Position numbers and translations under genes: made by a program. From an uncultured Verrucomicrobiota bacterium (GTDB lineage: Bacteria > Verrucomicrobiota > Verrucomicrobiia > Limisphaerales > JAJXZI01), in the NCBI GenBank assembly GCA_903847485.1, contig CAINDV010000504.1, forward strand, positions 1-32,611: a stretch of 32,611 bases of DNA, read 5' to 3'. This document shows positions 18,708 to 27,955 of this stretch, piece after piece. Each line of letters begins with the position of its first letter. The stretch's first letter is position 1. The notes below the pieces were generated by a model. The model searched no databases, was not told where the DNA came from, and saw nothing but the letters and a program-made list of their open reading frames with translations.

Positions 18708-19400
18708 TCATGGGCGGTCAATGCACTCTCGCCGTTCTGTCGGCTGACCGGCATCCGTGAAGTTTCCGTGGGCGTCCGTGCGACGCCAGAGCTTCAAAGC
18801 CTGATCATAGCGCCGGACGATTCGCGCCGGTATCCCAACCACGACCGAGTGGTCGGGAATATCCATGTTGGTCACGACGCAGTTTGCGCCAATGACACAG
18901 TTGCGCCCGATACTGACCCTGCCCAGAATGCGCGCACCGTTTCCAATCCAAGTTCCGCAGCCAATCACGACTGGGCCAGATGATACCACGGACTGGGCAA
19001 TAACCGGGGTATTCGGGTCTTCATATCCATGCGAGCTATCCGTGATCAGAATTCCCTCAGTAAGGAACACCTCCTCACCAAGCACAACGCGATTCGAGCA
19101 GGTGATATGGCAGAAACGCCCGATACTACAACCATTTTCAATCTCCAGGGAAGGTTGAAACCGATCCGGTGAACTAGGGTCTCCCGTAATCGCATAAAGC
19201 CAAACACCGGGTCGAATAACCACGTTCCTGCCGATCGAAACATACTGCGGATTGATAATCTCGGTATCCGGGTGGAGATGTGACTCAAGTCGGCGAAAAT
19301 AGGAGCGCACCAAGAACGTATAGAGCTTCGCGCGCGCGTTGCGCAGCCGCCGAAGCAGATACAATCCCCACGACTCATGATTTTGAATACTTATGGCCAT
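18708..19400 (-). CDS. Left-handed beta-helix (hexapeptide) acyltransferase
   Basis: IGRNVVIRPGVWLYAI...IENGCSIGRFCHITCSNRVVLGEEVFLTEGILITDSSHGYEDPNTPV...VIGCGTWIGNGARILGRVSIGRNCVIGANCVVTNMDIPDHSVVVGIPARIVRRYD. Confidence 0.92.
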   Translation of the reverse strand: MAISIQNHESWGLYLLRRLRNARAKLYTFLVRSYFRRLESHLHPDTEIINPQYVSIGRNVVIRPGVWLYAITGDPSSPDRFQPSLEIENGCSIGRFCHITCSNRVVLGEEVFLTEGILITDSSHGYEDPNTPVIAQSVVSSGPVVIGCGTWIGNGARILGRVSIGRNCVIGANCVVTNMDIPDHSVVVGIPARIVRRYDQALKLWRRTDAHGNFTDAGQPTERRECIDRP

Positions 19401-19464
19401 CAGTTTTGGGGTTGCTCTGAAGGGTGTAAGTGCACACCTAAAGCAACATTAAGCATTAAGTAGT

Positions 19465-20913
19465 CTATCGAGAGAGCACGCCACTGCCGCCGACATGCCT
19501 CCTGACCTCGACGACCACGTTTCTAGCTGCTTCTTGACCAAATGCAGCGCAAAACCAGGCACCGTATGCCTCGGCCTGATTCTTAAGCCTCGCCCGGTAA
19601 ACGCGATCCGTCAGAATTCTATCCACCGCCTGGCGAAGCTCCGACGCGGAGCGCACGATTGGGCAGCCAGCCTTGTCGGCCAGGACTTGGCCATTGCTCA
19701 AGGGCTCGTCAAGCACGTCCATGAGAATCACAAGCCGGCCCATGACCAAGGCATCGTTACCGAGGCCGCTGTTATTGATGACCACTACATCGCAGGCAGC
19801 CATCGCTTCATCCACGCTCCATGGTGCGTTCTCCAGGAATCGAATAGAGGGGAACTCGGCCATCTCCTCTCGATAATCCTCCAGTTTCTCCGAAGCGTGG
19901 AGCCTCACTACCCCTGTTGCCAATGCTGTGTCCTTGAAAGCCTCAGCGAAAGGAAACACCAACCTTCGCCTCCTCTCTTTCGGGATGGGGCCGGTCGCCA
20001 GCATGATCAAGGGGCCTTCCGCAGGGAGACCCAGCCTGGCCCGCACTTCGCCGCAGTCTGCCCGAGGACATCGCACAAGCCGTTGGCAGCCTGTCACTCG
20101 AAGCCTTTCAGGCTCCGTTCCTAGTCCGACCATTTGCTCACGCTGCTGCTCGCCCCAACAGAGGGCCACGTCACACAATAGCGGTGTGTAGCCATAGGGC
20201 GGATAGATGGCTCCGTGCATCATCGTTAGCGTTGGAATGCCCATCAGCCGCGCCACGAGAACGAGGCAGGACCAGGGTGTGTTGTGCTCTGTCTCCGTCA
20301 GCACGGCCGTCGGCTGAAGTTCGTCAAGAAAGTGGAAAAAATTGAATATCTCCCAACTGCGCCTCGCAAGAGCGTATTCCAGATGAGGAAGCAAGTGTCC
20401 GGGCAGGTGTTCCGCCTTGAGCCATTTCTTTACGGAGTGACACCAATGCCTGCGGCATCGAAGGTATTCCCGGCGCCACACGCTCCGGTCTCCGGTGTAA
20501 ACCTGTTCCGGCGTGCAAAGCCCGGTGTCGCGAGGCAACCTCCCGCCTACAGACGGCGCGCGAGCTATCACGTTGCACTGGCCCGCGCCAAGTTCAGCCA
20601 GAACGGGCAACACCAGGTCGTTGAATCGCGGGGTATCATCGTGCCAGGTGACCAGCAGCCTGCCCTTCTCCAACCGCGGCGCTGGCCAGTGGCACCGACG
20701 CCCCAAGTAATTAAAGCGCCACCGCCCAAGGGTTGCCCTCAAAGCTGCCGCGTAACTGAGAGACAATGCGGCATCTTGAAAGTTTCTTACGAAAAAGTCA
20801 ACCAATGTAGCCCCGATAGGAACCCCCTGAAATCGAGGCTCGTAGAGCTGATTCTCGATCTCGAAAAAGGCATCCGCTGGGACGCTCGATAGCAAAGACC
20901 GGTCAGGCGGCAT
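19465..20913 (-). CDS. GT-B-like / capsule-polysaccharide-type glycosyltransferase
   Basis: FLDELQPTAVLTETEHNTPWSCLVLVARLMGIPTLTMMHGAIYPPYGYTPLLCDVALCWGEQQREQMVGLGTEPERLRVTGCQR...MAACDVVVINNSGLGNDALVMGRLVILMDVLDEPL. Confidence 0.65.
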   Translation of the reverse strand: MPPDRSLLSSVPADAFFEIENQLYEPRFQGVPIGATLVDFFVRNFQDAALSLSYAAALRATLGRWRFNYLGRRCHWPAPRLEKGRLLVTWHDDTPRFNDLVLPVLAELGAGQCNVIARAPSVGGRLPRDTGLCTPEQVYTGDRSVWRREYLRCRRHWCHSVKKWLKAEHLPGHLLPHLEYALARRSWEIFNFFHFLDELQPTAVLTETEHNTPWSCLVLVARLMGIPTLTMMHGAIYPPYGYTPLLCDVALCWGEQQREQMVGLGTEPERLRVTGCQRLVRCPRADCGEVRARLGLPAEGPLIMLATGPIPKERRRRLVFPFAEAFKDTALATGVVRLHASEKLEDYREEMAEFPSIRFLENAPWSVDEAMAACDVVVINNSGLGNDALVMGRLVILMDVLDEPLSNGQVLADKAGCPIVRSASELRQAVDRILTDRVYRARLKNQAEAYGAWFCAAFGQEAARNVVVEVRRHVGGSGVLSR

Positions 20914-21014
20914 AACTGCGGGGAATGGCGGTTTTCATGACGAATGTCTAAATCTGAACAAAACGCGATGTGTCTGGCCCCGAATTGCGCTTGTCGGCAA
21001 CCGGGTATGCGTCC

Positions 21015-22379
21015 TCATTTTGCGACCGTATTACGATCTTGTTCTCTGTGGCGCATGCGCATAATAAAGATATAGCAAAGTAACATGAAGACCACGCGGC
21101 CGATCAGCATAGCCTGCGGAAACGCCACGAGCGAAACTCCGTTGCGTATCAGCCACATCAAACTGCCCCCAGACGCGGCCATGCCCAGAAGGATGGCCAC
21201 AACATACAGGTCCTGTCGGCGAATCACGTTGAAGACATTGCAAACGGGACCAAAACTCGCGACAATGGACGTAAGCAACCCCCACTGCATCGCTGGCACC
21301 GCGGCCGCATAGGCCGGGACGACAAGGCGCACGACTGGCCCGACGAGCCACCACGCCCCGGCGATCACTGGAATAAGCCCGGCGGCGGTAACCAGCATCG
21401 GCTTCCACGCAGGGCGAAGCAATTCATCAAGGTTGTGACTCCGTCCAAATTGTTCGGCCATACGGGGATAGACCACCTGGCAGACGGCCGACGGAAGCAA
21501 CTCCATCGCGGAACTGGCCATGCTGACCATGGCATACAGCCCCATCCCTTCTACTCCCGCGAATTTGAGGACCAGCGTTGAATTGATGACTGTCCACCAT
21601 GAATAAAGCATCCCAACTCCAAAAATCGGTGCACCGATGACCAGCAGGTGTTTCAGGTGCCCGGCGTTCCATTTTGGCCCGACGCGGACGGGACGCCAGA
21701 GGAAAAGAATTGCCGTTCCGATCGCCCCTGTCAGCAATGCCCGCAGGCACAAGCCATAAAAATTCAACCACGCCACCAGCCCGAGCAACGCCAATCCCAC
21801 CAAGCTTTGAACAACGGTCACCCATGCCAGTCTCGAAAAGTCGTGCGCGGTGCGGTAGGTGCATTGCAGGTAGGTGGTGGTGTAAAAAAGAAACAGCGCC
21901 AAGATGGCATTCGTGAACCAGCCGGCCGCCAGCCACATTTTGCCGAGAGCCAATTGCCAGCCGGCAATGCCAAGCAGAGCCAGGCACACCACACCACCGA
22001 CGGCCAGCGCCCAGGCTTGCGCGGCAGCCGCCAGTCCCTCGACCCGTTGCCGGTCGCCCTTGCCCACATAGTAGGGCAGTTCGCGGTTGAGGCCATTGAG
22101 AATGCCCAACTGTAGAAACGGTGCATACCCTTGGACCAGCCCAATGCCATTGAAAAGGCCTAGGGTGGCCGGAGCCACGATCCGCCCCATCAACACTCCG
22201 CCGGCCATGTTCAGCATCATGGCAACACAATTGCCACCCGCAAGAGATCCGACCAGATAGAGCAAGGATGGCCGTCTGGCGATCTCCGGTTTGGCATCCC
22301 CTGGCACTGATAATGCCGGACTGGTATTAGCCGGAATGCAATTAGACAGCTTGTTGATTTTGTCTGTTGTTTGTGTCAC
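21015..22379 (-). CDS. wzx: Polysaccharide flippase (Wzx/MATE-like oligosaccharide flippase)
   Basis: Multispanning; RRPSLLYLVGSLAGGNCVAMMLNMAGGVLMGRIVAPATLGLFNGIGLVQGYAPFLQLGILNGLNRELPYYVGKGD is typical of polysaccharide biosynthesis flippases. Confidence 0.88.
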   Translation of the reverse strand: MTQTTDKINKLSNCIPANTSPALSVPGDAKPEIARRPSLLYLVGSLAGGNCVAMMLNMAGGVLMGRIVAPATLGLFNGIGLVQGYAPFLQLGILNGLNRELPYYVGKGDRQRVEGLAAAAQAWALAVGGVVCLALLGIAGWQLALGKMWLAAGWFTNAILALFLFYTTTYLQCTYRTAHDFSRLAWVTVVQSLVGLALLGLVAWLNFYGLCLRALLTGAIGTAILFLWRPVRVGPKWNAGHLKHLLVIGAPIFGVGMLYSWWTVINSTLVLKFAGVEGMGLYAMVSMASSAMELLPSAVCQVVYPRMAEQFGRSHNLDELLRPAWKPMLVTAAGLIPVIAGAWWLVGPVVRLVVPAYAAAVPAMQWGLLTSIVASFGPVCNVFNVIRRQDLYVVAILLGMAASGGSLMWLIRNGVSLVAFPQAMLIGRVVFMLLCYIFIMRMRHREQDRNTVAK

Positions 22380-22406
22380 GGAATGGGAAAATTTCCACGC
22401 TCGAAG

Positions 22407-23459
22407 CTAACCGAGCAATTCGCGGTTGAGCGGTGTTCCGGCAACAATATCACTGACCGCGCGTCGTCCCATGACCTCGTCCAGGTATTTCGGGGCCATG
22501 CCGTAGCCCGGGCGGATCGAGCGCACATTATCAGGCGTGAACGGCTCGCCGGCTTTGATGTCTTTCACCACGAAGAGCGAGCGACGGAAGACCCGGCTGG
22601 CCGCCTCCTTCTCCGTTACTTCATAGTTCACGTGCCCCAAGGCTTTTTCCGCCACTCGGACGGCGTTCACCATCGCCTTGAACTCCGCTGGTTCGAGTGA
22701 GAAGGCGGCGTCCGGACCGCCGTCGCTGCGGCGCAGGGTCAAGTGCTTCTCGACGATGCAGGCGCCCAGCGCCACCGCCGCCACGGGCACGGCAATTCCG
22801 AGGGTGTGATCCGACAAACCAGTCGGCACACCGAATGCCGCCGCCAGGTGTGGAATAGTTCGCAGGTTCATGTCCTCGGGCAGGGATGGATAGGCGCTGG
22901 TGCATTTGAGCAGGGCCAACTGCGTGCAGCCTGCCCCGCGCAGGGTGCGCACCGCCTCGTCAATCTCCGCCAGCGTGGCCATGCCGGTGGACATGATGAT
23001 CGGCTTGCCCGTGACGGCAACCTTGCGGAGCAGACTCGTGTCAACCAGCTCAAAGGAGGCGATCTTGTGCGCTGGGACGTTCATGCTTTCGAGGAAGTCC
23101 ACCGCCGAGTTGTCGAAGGGTGTGGAGAAGCAATGCAGACCCAGTTCCTCCGCTGCGGCTTTGAGTTTGGGCTGCCATTCCCAGGGCGTGAAGCCCTCGC
23201 CGTAAAGTTCGTAAAGGTTACGGCCCTCCCAGAGGGTGCCCTTGCCGATCAAGAACTCAGGCCGGCGCGAGTCAATGGTGAGTGTGTCCGGAGTGTAAGT
23301 CTGTAGCTTGACCGCGTCAGCGCCGGCCTCCTTAGCTGCGCGAACGATTTCTACAGCCTGTTCAAAATCCTGGCCGTGATTCGCAGACATCTCGGCAATG
23401 AAGAATGTCGGCTGTAATGGGCCGATGCGGCGGCCGGCGATCTCGATGAACGCAGTCAT
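22407..23459 (-). CDS. pseI: Pseudaminic acid / N-acetylneuraminate synthase family (PseI/NeuB-like)
   Basis: FFIAEMSANHGQDFEQAVEIVRAAKEAGADAVKLQTYTPDTLTID...KIASFELVDTSLLRKVAVTGKPIIMSTGMATLAEIDEAV...LLKCTSAYPSLPEDMNLRTIPHL...GLSDHTLGIAVPVAAVALGACIVEKHLTL, plus SAF-type C-terminus. Start trimmed to ATG 23459. Confidence 0.93.
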   Translation of the reverse strand: MTAFIEIAGRRIGPLQPTFFIAEMSANHGQDFEQAVEIVRAAKEAGADAVKLQTYTPDTLTIDSRRPEFLIGKGTLWEGRNLYELYGEGFTPWEWQPKLKAAAEELGLHCFSTPFDNSAVDFLESMNVPAHKIASFELVDTSLLRKVAVTGKPIIMSTGMATLAEIDEAVRTLRGAGCTQLALLKCTSAYPSLPEDMNLRTIPHLAAAFGVPTGLSDHTLGIAVPVAAVALGACIVEKHLTLRRSDGGPDAAFSLEPAEFKAMVNAVRVAEKALGHVNYEVTEKEAASRVFRRSLFVVKDIKAGEPFTPDNVRSIRPGYGMAPKYLDEVMGRRAVSDIVAGTPLNRELLG

Positions 23460-24112
23460 GTGTTGCGATCCTCCGCTGGGCTGATCTTGATCTTGAACTT
23501 GCGGCCTTTCCACTCGAAGAAGGCCGGGTAGCGCTCATTATCCACGACGCGCAGCAAGTTGAACTGCTCGGCGATAGTCTTGTTCGGGTCGAGCCGGCTG
23601 TCCTCCGGTTTGCGCCAGCGATAGTGACTCTCGGGGCCGGTTTGCGCCCGACCACGCAGGACGATGTCTGGATATTCGCTCATGAACCGCGTACACATCT
23701 CGATGATCTTTGCGCCGAGGACTGCCTGCATTTCGTCAAGAAGCTCGTGGCCTCGAAAGCAGATCGAATCCCGGAGATAGATCGGGCCGGCATCGAATGC
23801 CGGGACCGCTTCGAAGAGAGTGACGGGTATGACATCCCGGCCTTCCAAGATTTGCCATGTCATCGGCGACATCCCTTTGCCATAGGGTAGGGCACTGGCG
23901 TGGACGACAATATTATGCCGGCTGCGCGCGAGAATCGCCGCTGGGACTTTCTTTTCGTAGCTCAACACAAAACCCACTTCGTTGCCGACCGGTATTTCTT
24001 CCGCCGCACGAAGGAGACAGGCGTTGCCAAATCCGGCGAGATGTTCCACGAGGTGCTTGGCAAATGGAACGAACCAACTCCGTGGATTATCGATGACGAC
24101 GCAAGTATTCAT
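23456..24112 (-). CDS. Formyltransferase-family protein (Fmt-like, sugar N-formyltransferase candidate)
   Basis: VGFVLSYEKKVPAAILARSRHNIVVHASALPYGKGMSPMTWQILEGRDVIPVTLFEAVPAFDAGPIYLRDSICFRGHELLDEMQ, the formyl_trans_N-type catalytic region. Confidence 0.82.
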   Translation of the reverse strand: MNTCVVIDNPRSWFVPFAKHLVEHLAGFGNACLLRAAEEIPVGNEVGFVLSYEKKVPAAILARSRHNIVVHASALPYGKGMSPMTWQILEGRDVIPVTLFEAVPAFDAGPIYLRDSICFRGHELLDEMQAVLGAKIIEMCTRFMSEYPDIVLRGRAQTGPESHYRWRKPEDSRLDPNKTIAEQFNLLRVVDNERYPAFFEWKGRKFKIKISPAEDRNT

Positions 24113-25212
24113 GATTTGAACGCATTTGAATGCGGGGTTAGAACGCTGTACTGTTTGCCCGAAGACGAAAACGACGTTGTTGATTCAGTCTCGTACTCGG
24201 CCAGCCGGTTAGAAACGCGCTCCCCGCCGAGTCCGTCTACCATCGCGCGGCCACGACGGCTCATCGCACGGCGGCGCGGCGGGTAGGCGAACAGTGATTG
24301 TAACGCGCTGGTAATCTTCTCGATGGTAACGCCCTTGTGCGCCCCCAGATTGACACTAAGCCCTTCGCGTTCAAGACTTGCGGCAATCCCAACTTGGTTC
24401 TCCGCGAGCACCATCACGACGGCTGGCAAACCCATGAATGCCAATTCCCAAGAAGTTGAACCCGCTGCCGCCACCGCCACGTCTGCCCAGGCCATCAGTT
24501 CTGGCATGTTCGGTGCGTCCACGGCTAAGCGCACCGGAGATGGAAGATTGGAGATGGAAGATCGGAGAGATTCGAGGTGGGGGTTGCTGCCGCCGACGAC
24601 TATTTTGGCTTCCACATCCAGGCCACGCAGAGCTTCAATGACCTTGCCGGTCACATTGTCCGGGTCGGCACCGCCGAGGGTCACGAGCACTTTGCGGGCG
24701 ACGGCGGGAATCTCCCGCTTCCAATCGCGCCAGGCCAGAAACTCACGGCGCAACAGCGCGTAGCGGGTGCCCAGGAGCAGCCGGGTATGGGGCGCCCGGC
24801 GGGTGTAAAGCGCGGCGTCGGCGCTTAGATTCTGGTTAAGCACCAAGTCGGCGCAGTAGTCGCCGGCGTGGCCATAGTCATCAAGGAGCAACACGCGCAG
24901 GCCGGCATCCTTGAGCCGCCGCTGGTAGTCCGCGCCAAATTGGTAGCCATCCACCACCGCCCACGCGGCACCGTGTTCGCGCGCACTAGCGATGGTGGCG
25001 GCGGCGTCCTCCGCGCTTCCTGGCACAGCAGCCAGAGGATAAGCGGCGAATTCTTCCACCGCCAGCCGTGCCGCCAAGGCCGGGGTGATTTCAGCCGAGA
25101 GGAAGTGGACATGCCCACGAGGCTGCCAAGCCTGGGCCAGTGCGAGCATTCGCATCAGGTGGCCCGTGCCGATCTGGGCGCTGCCATCGGCGCGAATGAG
25201 AAGCGTCATCAT
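24109..25212 (-). CDS. pseG: PseG-like UDP-sugar hydrolase (UDP-2,4-diacetamido-2,4,6-trideoxy-beta-L-altropyranose hydrolase)
   Basis: LLIRADGSAQIGTGHLMRMLALAQAW...VVDGYQFGADYQRRLKDAGLRVLLLDDYGHAGDYCADLVLNQNL...LLGTRYALLRREF...VLVTLGGADPDNVTGKVIEAL...AAAGSTSWELAFMGLPAVVMVLAENQ. Start set to 25212 (ATGA overlap). Confidence 0.93.
   Translation of the reverse strand: MMTLLIRADGSAQIGTGHLMRMLALAQAWQPRGHVHFLSAEITPALAARLAVEEFAAYPLAAVPGSAEDAAATIASAREHGAAWAVVDGYQFGADYQRRLKDAGLRVLLLDDYGHAGDYCADLVLNQNLSADAALYTRRAPHTRLLLGTRYALLRREFLAWRDWKREIPAVARKVLVTLGGADPDNVTGKVIEALRGLDVEAKIVVGGSNPHLESLRSSISNLPSPVRLAVDAPNMPELMAWADVAVAAAGSTSWELAFMGLPAVVMVLAENQVGIAASLEREGLSVNLGAHKGVTIEKITSALQSLFAYPPRRRAMSRRGRAMVDGLGGERVSNRLAEYETESTTSFSSSGKQYSVLTPHSNAFKS
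24536..24563. repeat. Two-copy 14-bp tandem repeat (ggagatggaagatt/c) inside the pseG-like coding region
   Basis: ggagatggaagatt (24536-24549) followed by ggagatggaagatc (24550-24563). Confidence 0.85.
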
Positions 25213-25748
25213 TTTGGGCAAACCCTACCGATCAGGATTTGGTCAACGAACTGACCATGGGATTGGAATTGTTCCCGGCGCAGTCCTTCGCGCGCATAGC
25301 CGGCCTTTTCGAAGGCGCGAGCCGAACTGGGGTTGCAGCTATAGCAGCCGGCGGTCAACTTGTGAAGGTTCAATGTGCCGAAACCGTACTCAGTGACCAG
25401 ATGAATGGCTTCGGTGGCGATGCCGCGGCCCCAGTGGTCCTTCTCGCCGATGAGCAGTCCAATGTCAGCGGTGCGATGGGTCCGGTTAATTGGCCCCAGT
25501 TTGATGTTACCAACATGCTTGTCGGCGTCGCGAGCGACGATGGCGAAGAAGGCGTTGTCGGGGGCGGTCTGCATCTTGGTGACGAAGGCTTCGAGGTCTT
25601 GGCGCGTCAGCGGGTGGAACCGGCTCTCGAGGTACTGGTTGACTTCAGGGTCGTTCATCCAGCGCAAGTAACCGGCGTCAATGTCGGTGAGGCGGACCTC
25701 GCGCAAGTAGATTTGTTTGCCATCAAGGCGGGGAACGGTGTCGGTCAT
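25209..25748 (-). CDS. GNAT family N-acetyltransferase (RimJ/PseH-like)
   Basis: MTDTVPRLDGKQIYLREVRLTDIDAGYLRWMNDPEVNQYLESRF...IGLLIGEKDHWGRGIATEAIHLVTEYGFGTLNLHKLTAGCYSCNPSSARAFEKAGYAREG. Start trimmed to ATG 25748. Confidence 0.88.
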   Translation of the reverse strand: MTDTVPRLDGKQIYLREVRLTDIDAGYLRWMNDPEVNQYLESRFHPLTRQDLEAFVTKMQTAPDNAFFAIVARDADKHVGNIKLGPINRTHRTADIGLLIGEKDHWGRGIATEAIHLVTEYGFGTLNLHKLTAGCYSCNPSSARAFEKAGYAREGLRREQFQSHGQFVDQILIGRVCPK

Positions 25749-26524
25749 GTCGGCTCCTCTGGCAGGTGGTGACGGGTGCATCGGGCGCGGTTGACCTCGG
25801 TGAGCGGTTCGCTGTCGTGGGCGTCGGGACTGTACCACGCCCTCGGGTTGCCAGGTCCCGGCAGTTCAATGTGAATGGTACCGAACTGCCAGCGTACGTC
25901 CACGACATTGGGACAATTCTTCGGGATCGCCCCGGGCACGCGCTGACAGGCCACATACCGATTCTGGCACTGCTGCCATTCCTCGTGGACGCGACAGGCT
26001 GCGGCGATCGCGACCTCCTTCGTGGCGAAGCGGACGAGTCGTTGCCCGATGTAAACCTCGGAAGTGCGGGCCTGCCACTCGACCGGCCAATCGGCGCAGC
26101 GCGGTTGGGCGCGGTCGTGAACGACAACCATCGGCACGCTGAAATCTGTCGCCCGCAACTGCGGTCGGCTGCAATCGTAGGCCAGCACAAGCAAGTGCGT
26201 GTGACCGTCCGCAACGATGCAAGGCTGGCTCTCGCCGTAGCTTTCCACTTTCAACTGAGCAAAGCCGGTCACCGCGACCTGTGCCGTGGCGCGGCCTCGT
26301 GTGAGCAGGGTGAGCGCGCTGTGACTGCTGCAGTTGACCACGACCTCGCCGGTGCCCAGCAACTCCAAACGGGCCTTGGCGCGGCTGCCGGCGACGAACT
26401 CAACCGCTTCGGGGCGTGCCCATGTAACGTCCGCCCCGTCCTCCAGTCCCAGCACCCGCTCGCGTTCGCCGAGCGGCGGCGGGGGCAGTTCGCTGGTCTG
26501 TGCTACGAAACGCATTTCGATCAC
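25745..26524 (-). CDS. Uncharacterised protein of ~259 aa, no recognised family
   Basis: Open frame [46 protein letters not shown]... Its GTG start overlaps the hisF stop (GTGA) and its TGA overlaps the next ATG (ATGA), supporting real coding. No family motif recognised. Confidence 0.75.
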   Translation of the reverse strand: MIEMRFVAQTSELPPPPLGERERVLGLEDGADVTWARPEAVEFVAGSRAKARLELLGTGEVVVNCSSHSALTLLTRGRATAQVAVTGFAQLKVESYGESQPCIVADGHTHLLVLAYDCSRPQLRATDFSVPMVVVHDRAQPRCADWPVEWQARTSEVYIGQRLVRFATKEVAIAAACRVHEEWQQCQNRYVACQRVPGAIPKNCPNVVDVRWQFGTIHIELPGPGNPRAWYSPDAHDSEPLTEVNRARCTRHHLPEEPT

Positions 26525-27309
26525 GTGTGCAGCCGGATTGGGATGCCGGCGTTGCTGATGTGGGCGCGCGTCTGCATGGGATTCTGGTCCTTGAAACAGA
26601 AGAACGTGCCGGCCGAGACGGCATCGGCGCCGCCTTTCTGGAACCCGGCGATGAAATGGGCGGCCAGGCCACATCCGCCCGAGGTGATGACAGGGATGGA
26701 GACCGCATCCGTGACCGCCCGGGTGGCGTCCAAGTCCAAGCCGCTGCCTGTGCCGTCCCGGTCAATCGAAGTGAGCAGAATCTCGCCCGCGCCGCGCCGT
26801 TCGCCCTCGACGGCCCAGTCCACGAGGTCCCGTGGCGTCTCGGTCTTGCCGCCTTGGATCCAAGCGCGGCAGCGTCCTTGGGCGTCCCGCCGGTAGTCAA
26901 TGCTTAGGACGACGCACTGCGCGCCAAAAACCTCGGCCGCCTCGGTGATCAACTCGGGGCGTTCGACCGCCGCGGTGTTGACGCTGACCTTGTCGGCGCC
27001 GTTGGCCAGCAGCTTGCGGAAGTCCGCTATGGTTCGCACGCCGCCGCCGACCGTAAACGGCATGAAGATTTGCTCGGCGGCCTGGCGGACGACTTCCACG
27101 ACGGTGCCGCGGCTGTTGATGGAGGCATCCAGATCCACGAAGATCAACTCGTCGGCCGCTTGGGCCTCGTAGATCTTGGCCTGCGAAACTGGATCGCCAA
27201 TCTCGACGACCTTCTGGAATTGCACGGTCGTCACCAACACCATGCGCGGGGCCGAGCCGAAGCCGGTGGCCTTCATCTGCAACTTCGGAATGAGACGGCG
27301 CTTCAGCAA
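26521..27309 (-). CDS. hisF: HisF-like imidazole glycerol phosphate synthase subunit paralogue (sugar-amidation partner)
   Basis: [64 protein letters not shown]...[59 protein letters not shown]. Confidence 0.93.
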   Translation of the reverse strand: MLKRRLIPKLQMKATGFGSAPRMVLVTTVQFQKVVEIGDPVSQAKIYEAQAADELIFVDLDASINSRGTVVEVVRQAAEQIFMPFTVGGGVRTIADFRKLLANGADKVSVNTAAVERPELITEAAEVFGAQCVVLSIDYRRDAQGRCRAWIQGGKTETPRDLVDWAVEGERRGAGEILLTSIDRDGTGSGLDLDATRAVTDAVSIPVITSGGCGLAAHFIAGFQKGGADAVSAGTFFCFKDQNPMQTRAHISNAGIPIRLHT

Positions 27310-27310
27310 A

Positions 27311-27928
27311 TCACGGGTTCCAGCGGAGAAAATTCTCCAGCATTTTCAAGCCATGGTCCTGGCTCTTCTCGGGATGAAACTGCGTGGCAAAGATGTTGTC
27401 CTTGCGGACGGCGGCGGTGACCGCGCCGCCGTAATCACAGGTGGCTTCCACCGTCGCCGGGTCATCGCACTTCATGGAGTAGGAATGGACAAAGTAAAAG
27501 TCCACCTTCGAGGGCAGTCCCGCGAACATGGGGCTGCCGCGCCGATGTTCCGTTTCGTTCCAACCGATCTGAGGCACACGCAAAGATGGATCAGATGGCG
27601 TCAGCCGCACGACGTCTGCGGCGAACCATCCGAGTCCCTGATGCCGGCCGCCCTCGCTGCTGGTGCGGGCCATGGCTTGCATGCCGAGGCAGATGCCGAA
27701 GATCGGCCGGGCGCGTTGCAGCACGGCTTCCTGGAGCGCCTCGACAAAGCCACCTTCCGCCAGGTGCTTCATGCAATCGCGAAAGGCACCGACGCCCGGC
27801 AGAATGATGCGCTCCGCGTCTTGAAGCTCAGCGGCATGGGAACAAACCTTGGGTTTGGCTCCCAGCATTTCCAACGCATTGTACACGGAGAGCAAGTTGC
27901 CCATGCCATAGTCAACGATTGCAATCAT
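27311..27928 (-). CDS. hisH: HisH-like glutamine amidotransferase (sugar-amidation partner)
   Basis: MIAIVDYGMGNLLSVYNALEMLGAKPKVCSHAAELQDAERIILPGVGAFRDCMKHL...PIFGICLGMQ...FYFVHSYSMKC...FATQFHPEKSQDHGLKMLENF: catalytic Cys and His motifs present. Confidence 0.95.
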   Translation of the reverse strand: MIAIVDYGMGNLLSVYNALEMLGAKPKVCSHAAELQDAERIILPGVGAFRDCMKHLAEGGFVEALQEAVLQRARPIFGICLGMQAMARTSSEGGRHQGLGWFAADVVRLTPSDPSLRVPQIGWNETEHRRGSPMFAGLPSKVDFYFVHSYSMKCDDPATVEATCDYGGAVTAAVRKDNIFATQFHPEKSQDHGLKMLENFLRWNP

Positions 27929-27955
27929 GGACGGGAATGCGCCGCGGCAGGGCGA

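Noticed and set aside
25766-26896. 376-aa plus-strand ORF overlapping the unknown 259-aa protein
   Set aside because: It also runs antisense through hisF, whereas the minus frame has operon-style overlapping starts and stops on both sides. Minus is preferred, though this is a judgement worth testing.
26521-27928. HisF/HisH as part of histidine biosynthesis
   Set aside because: No other his genes are present and the pair sits next to the PP-loop sugar amidotransferase; fits the sugar-amidation role better.
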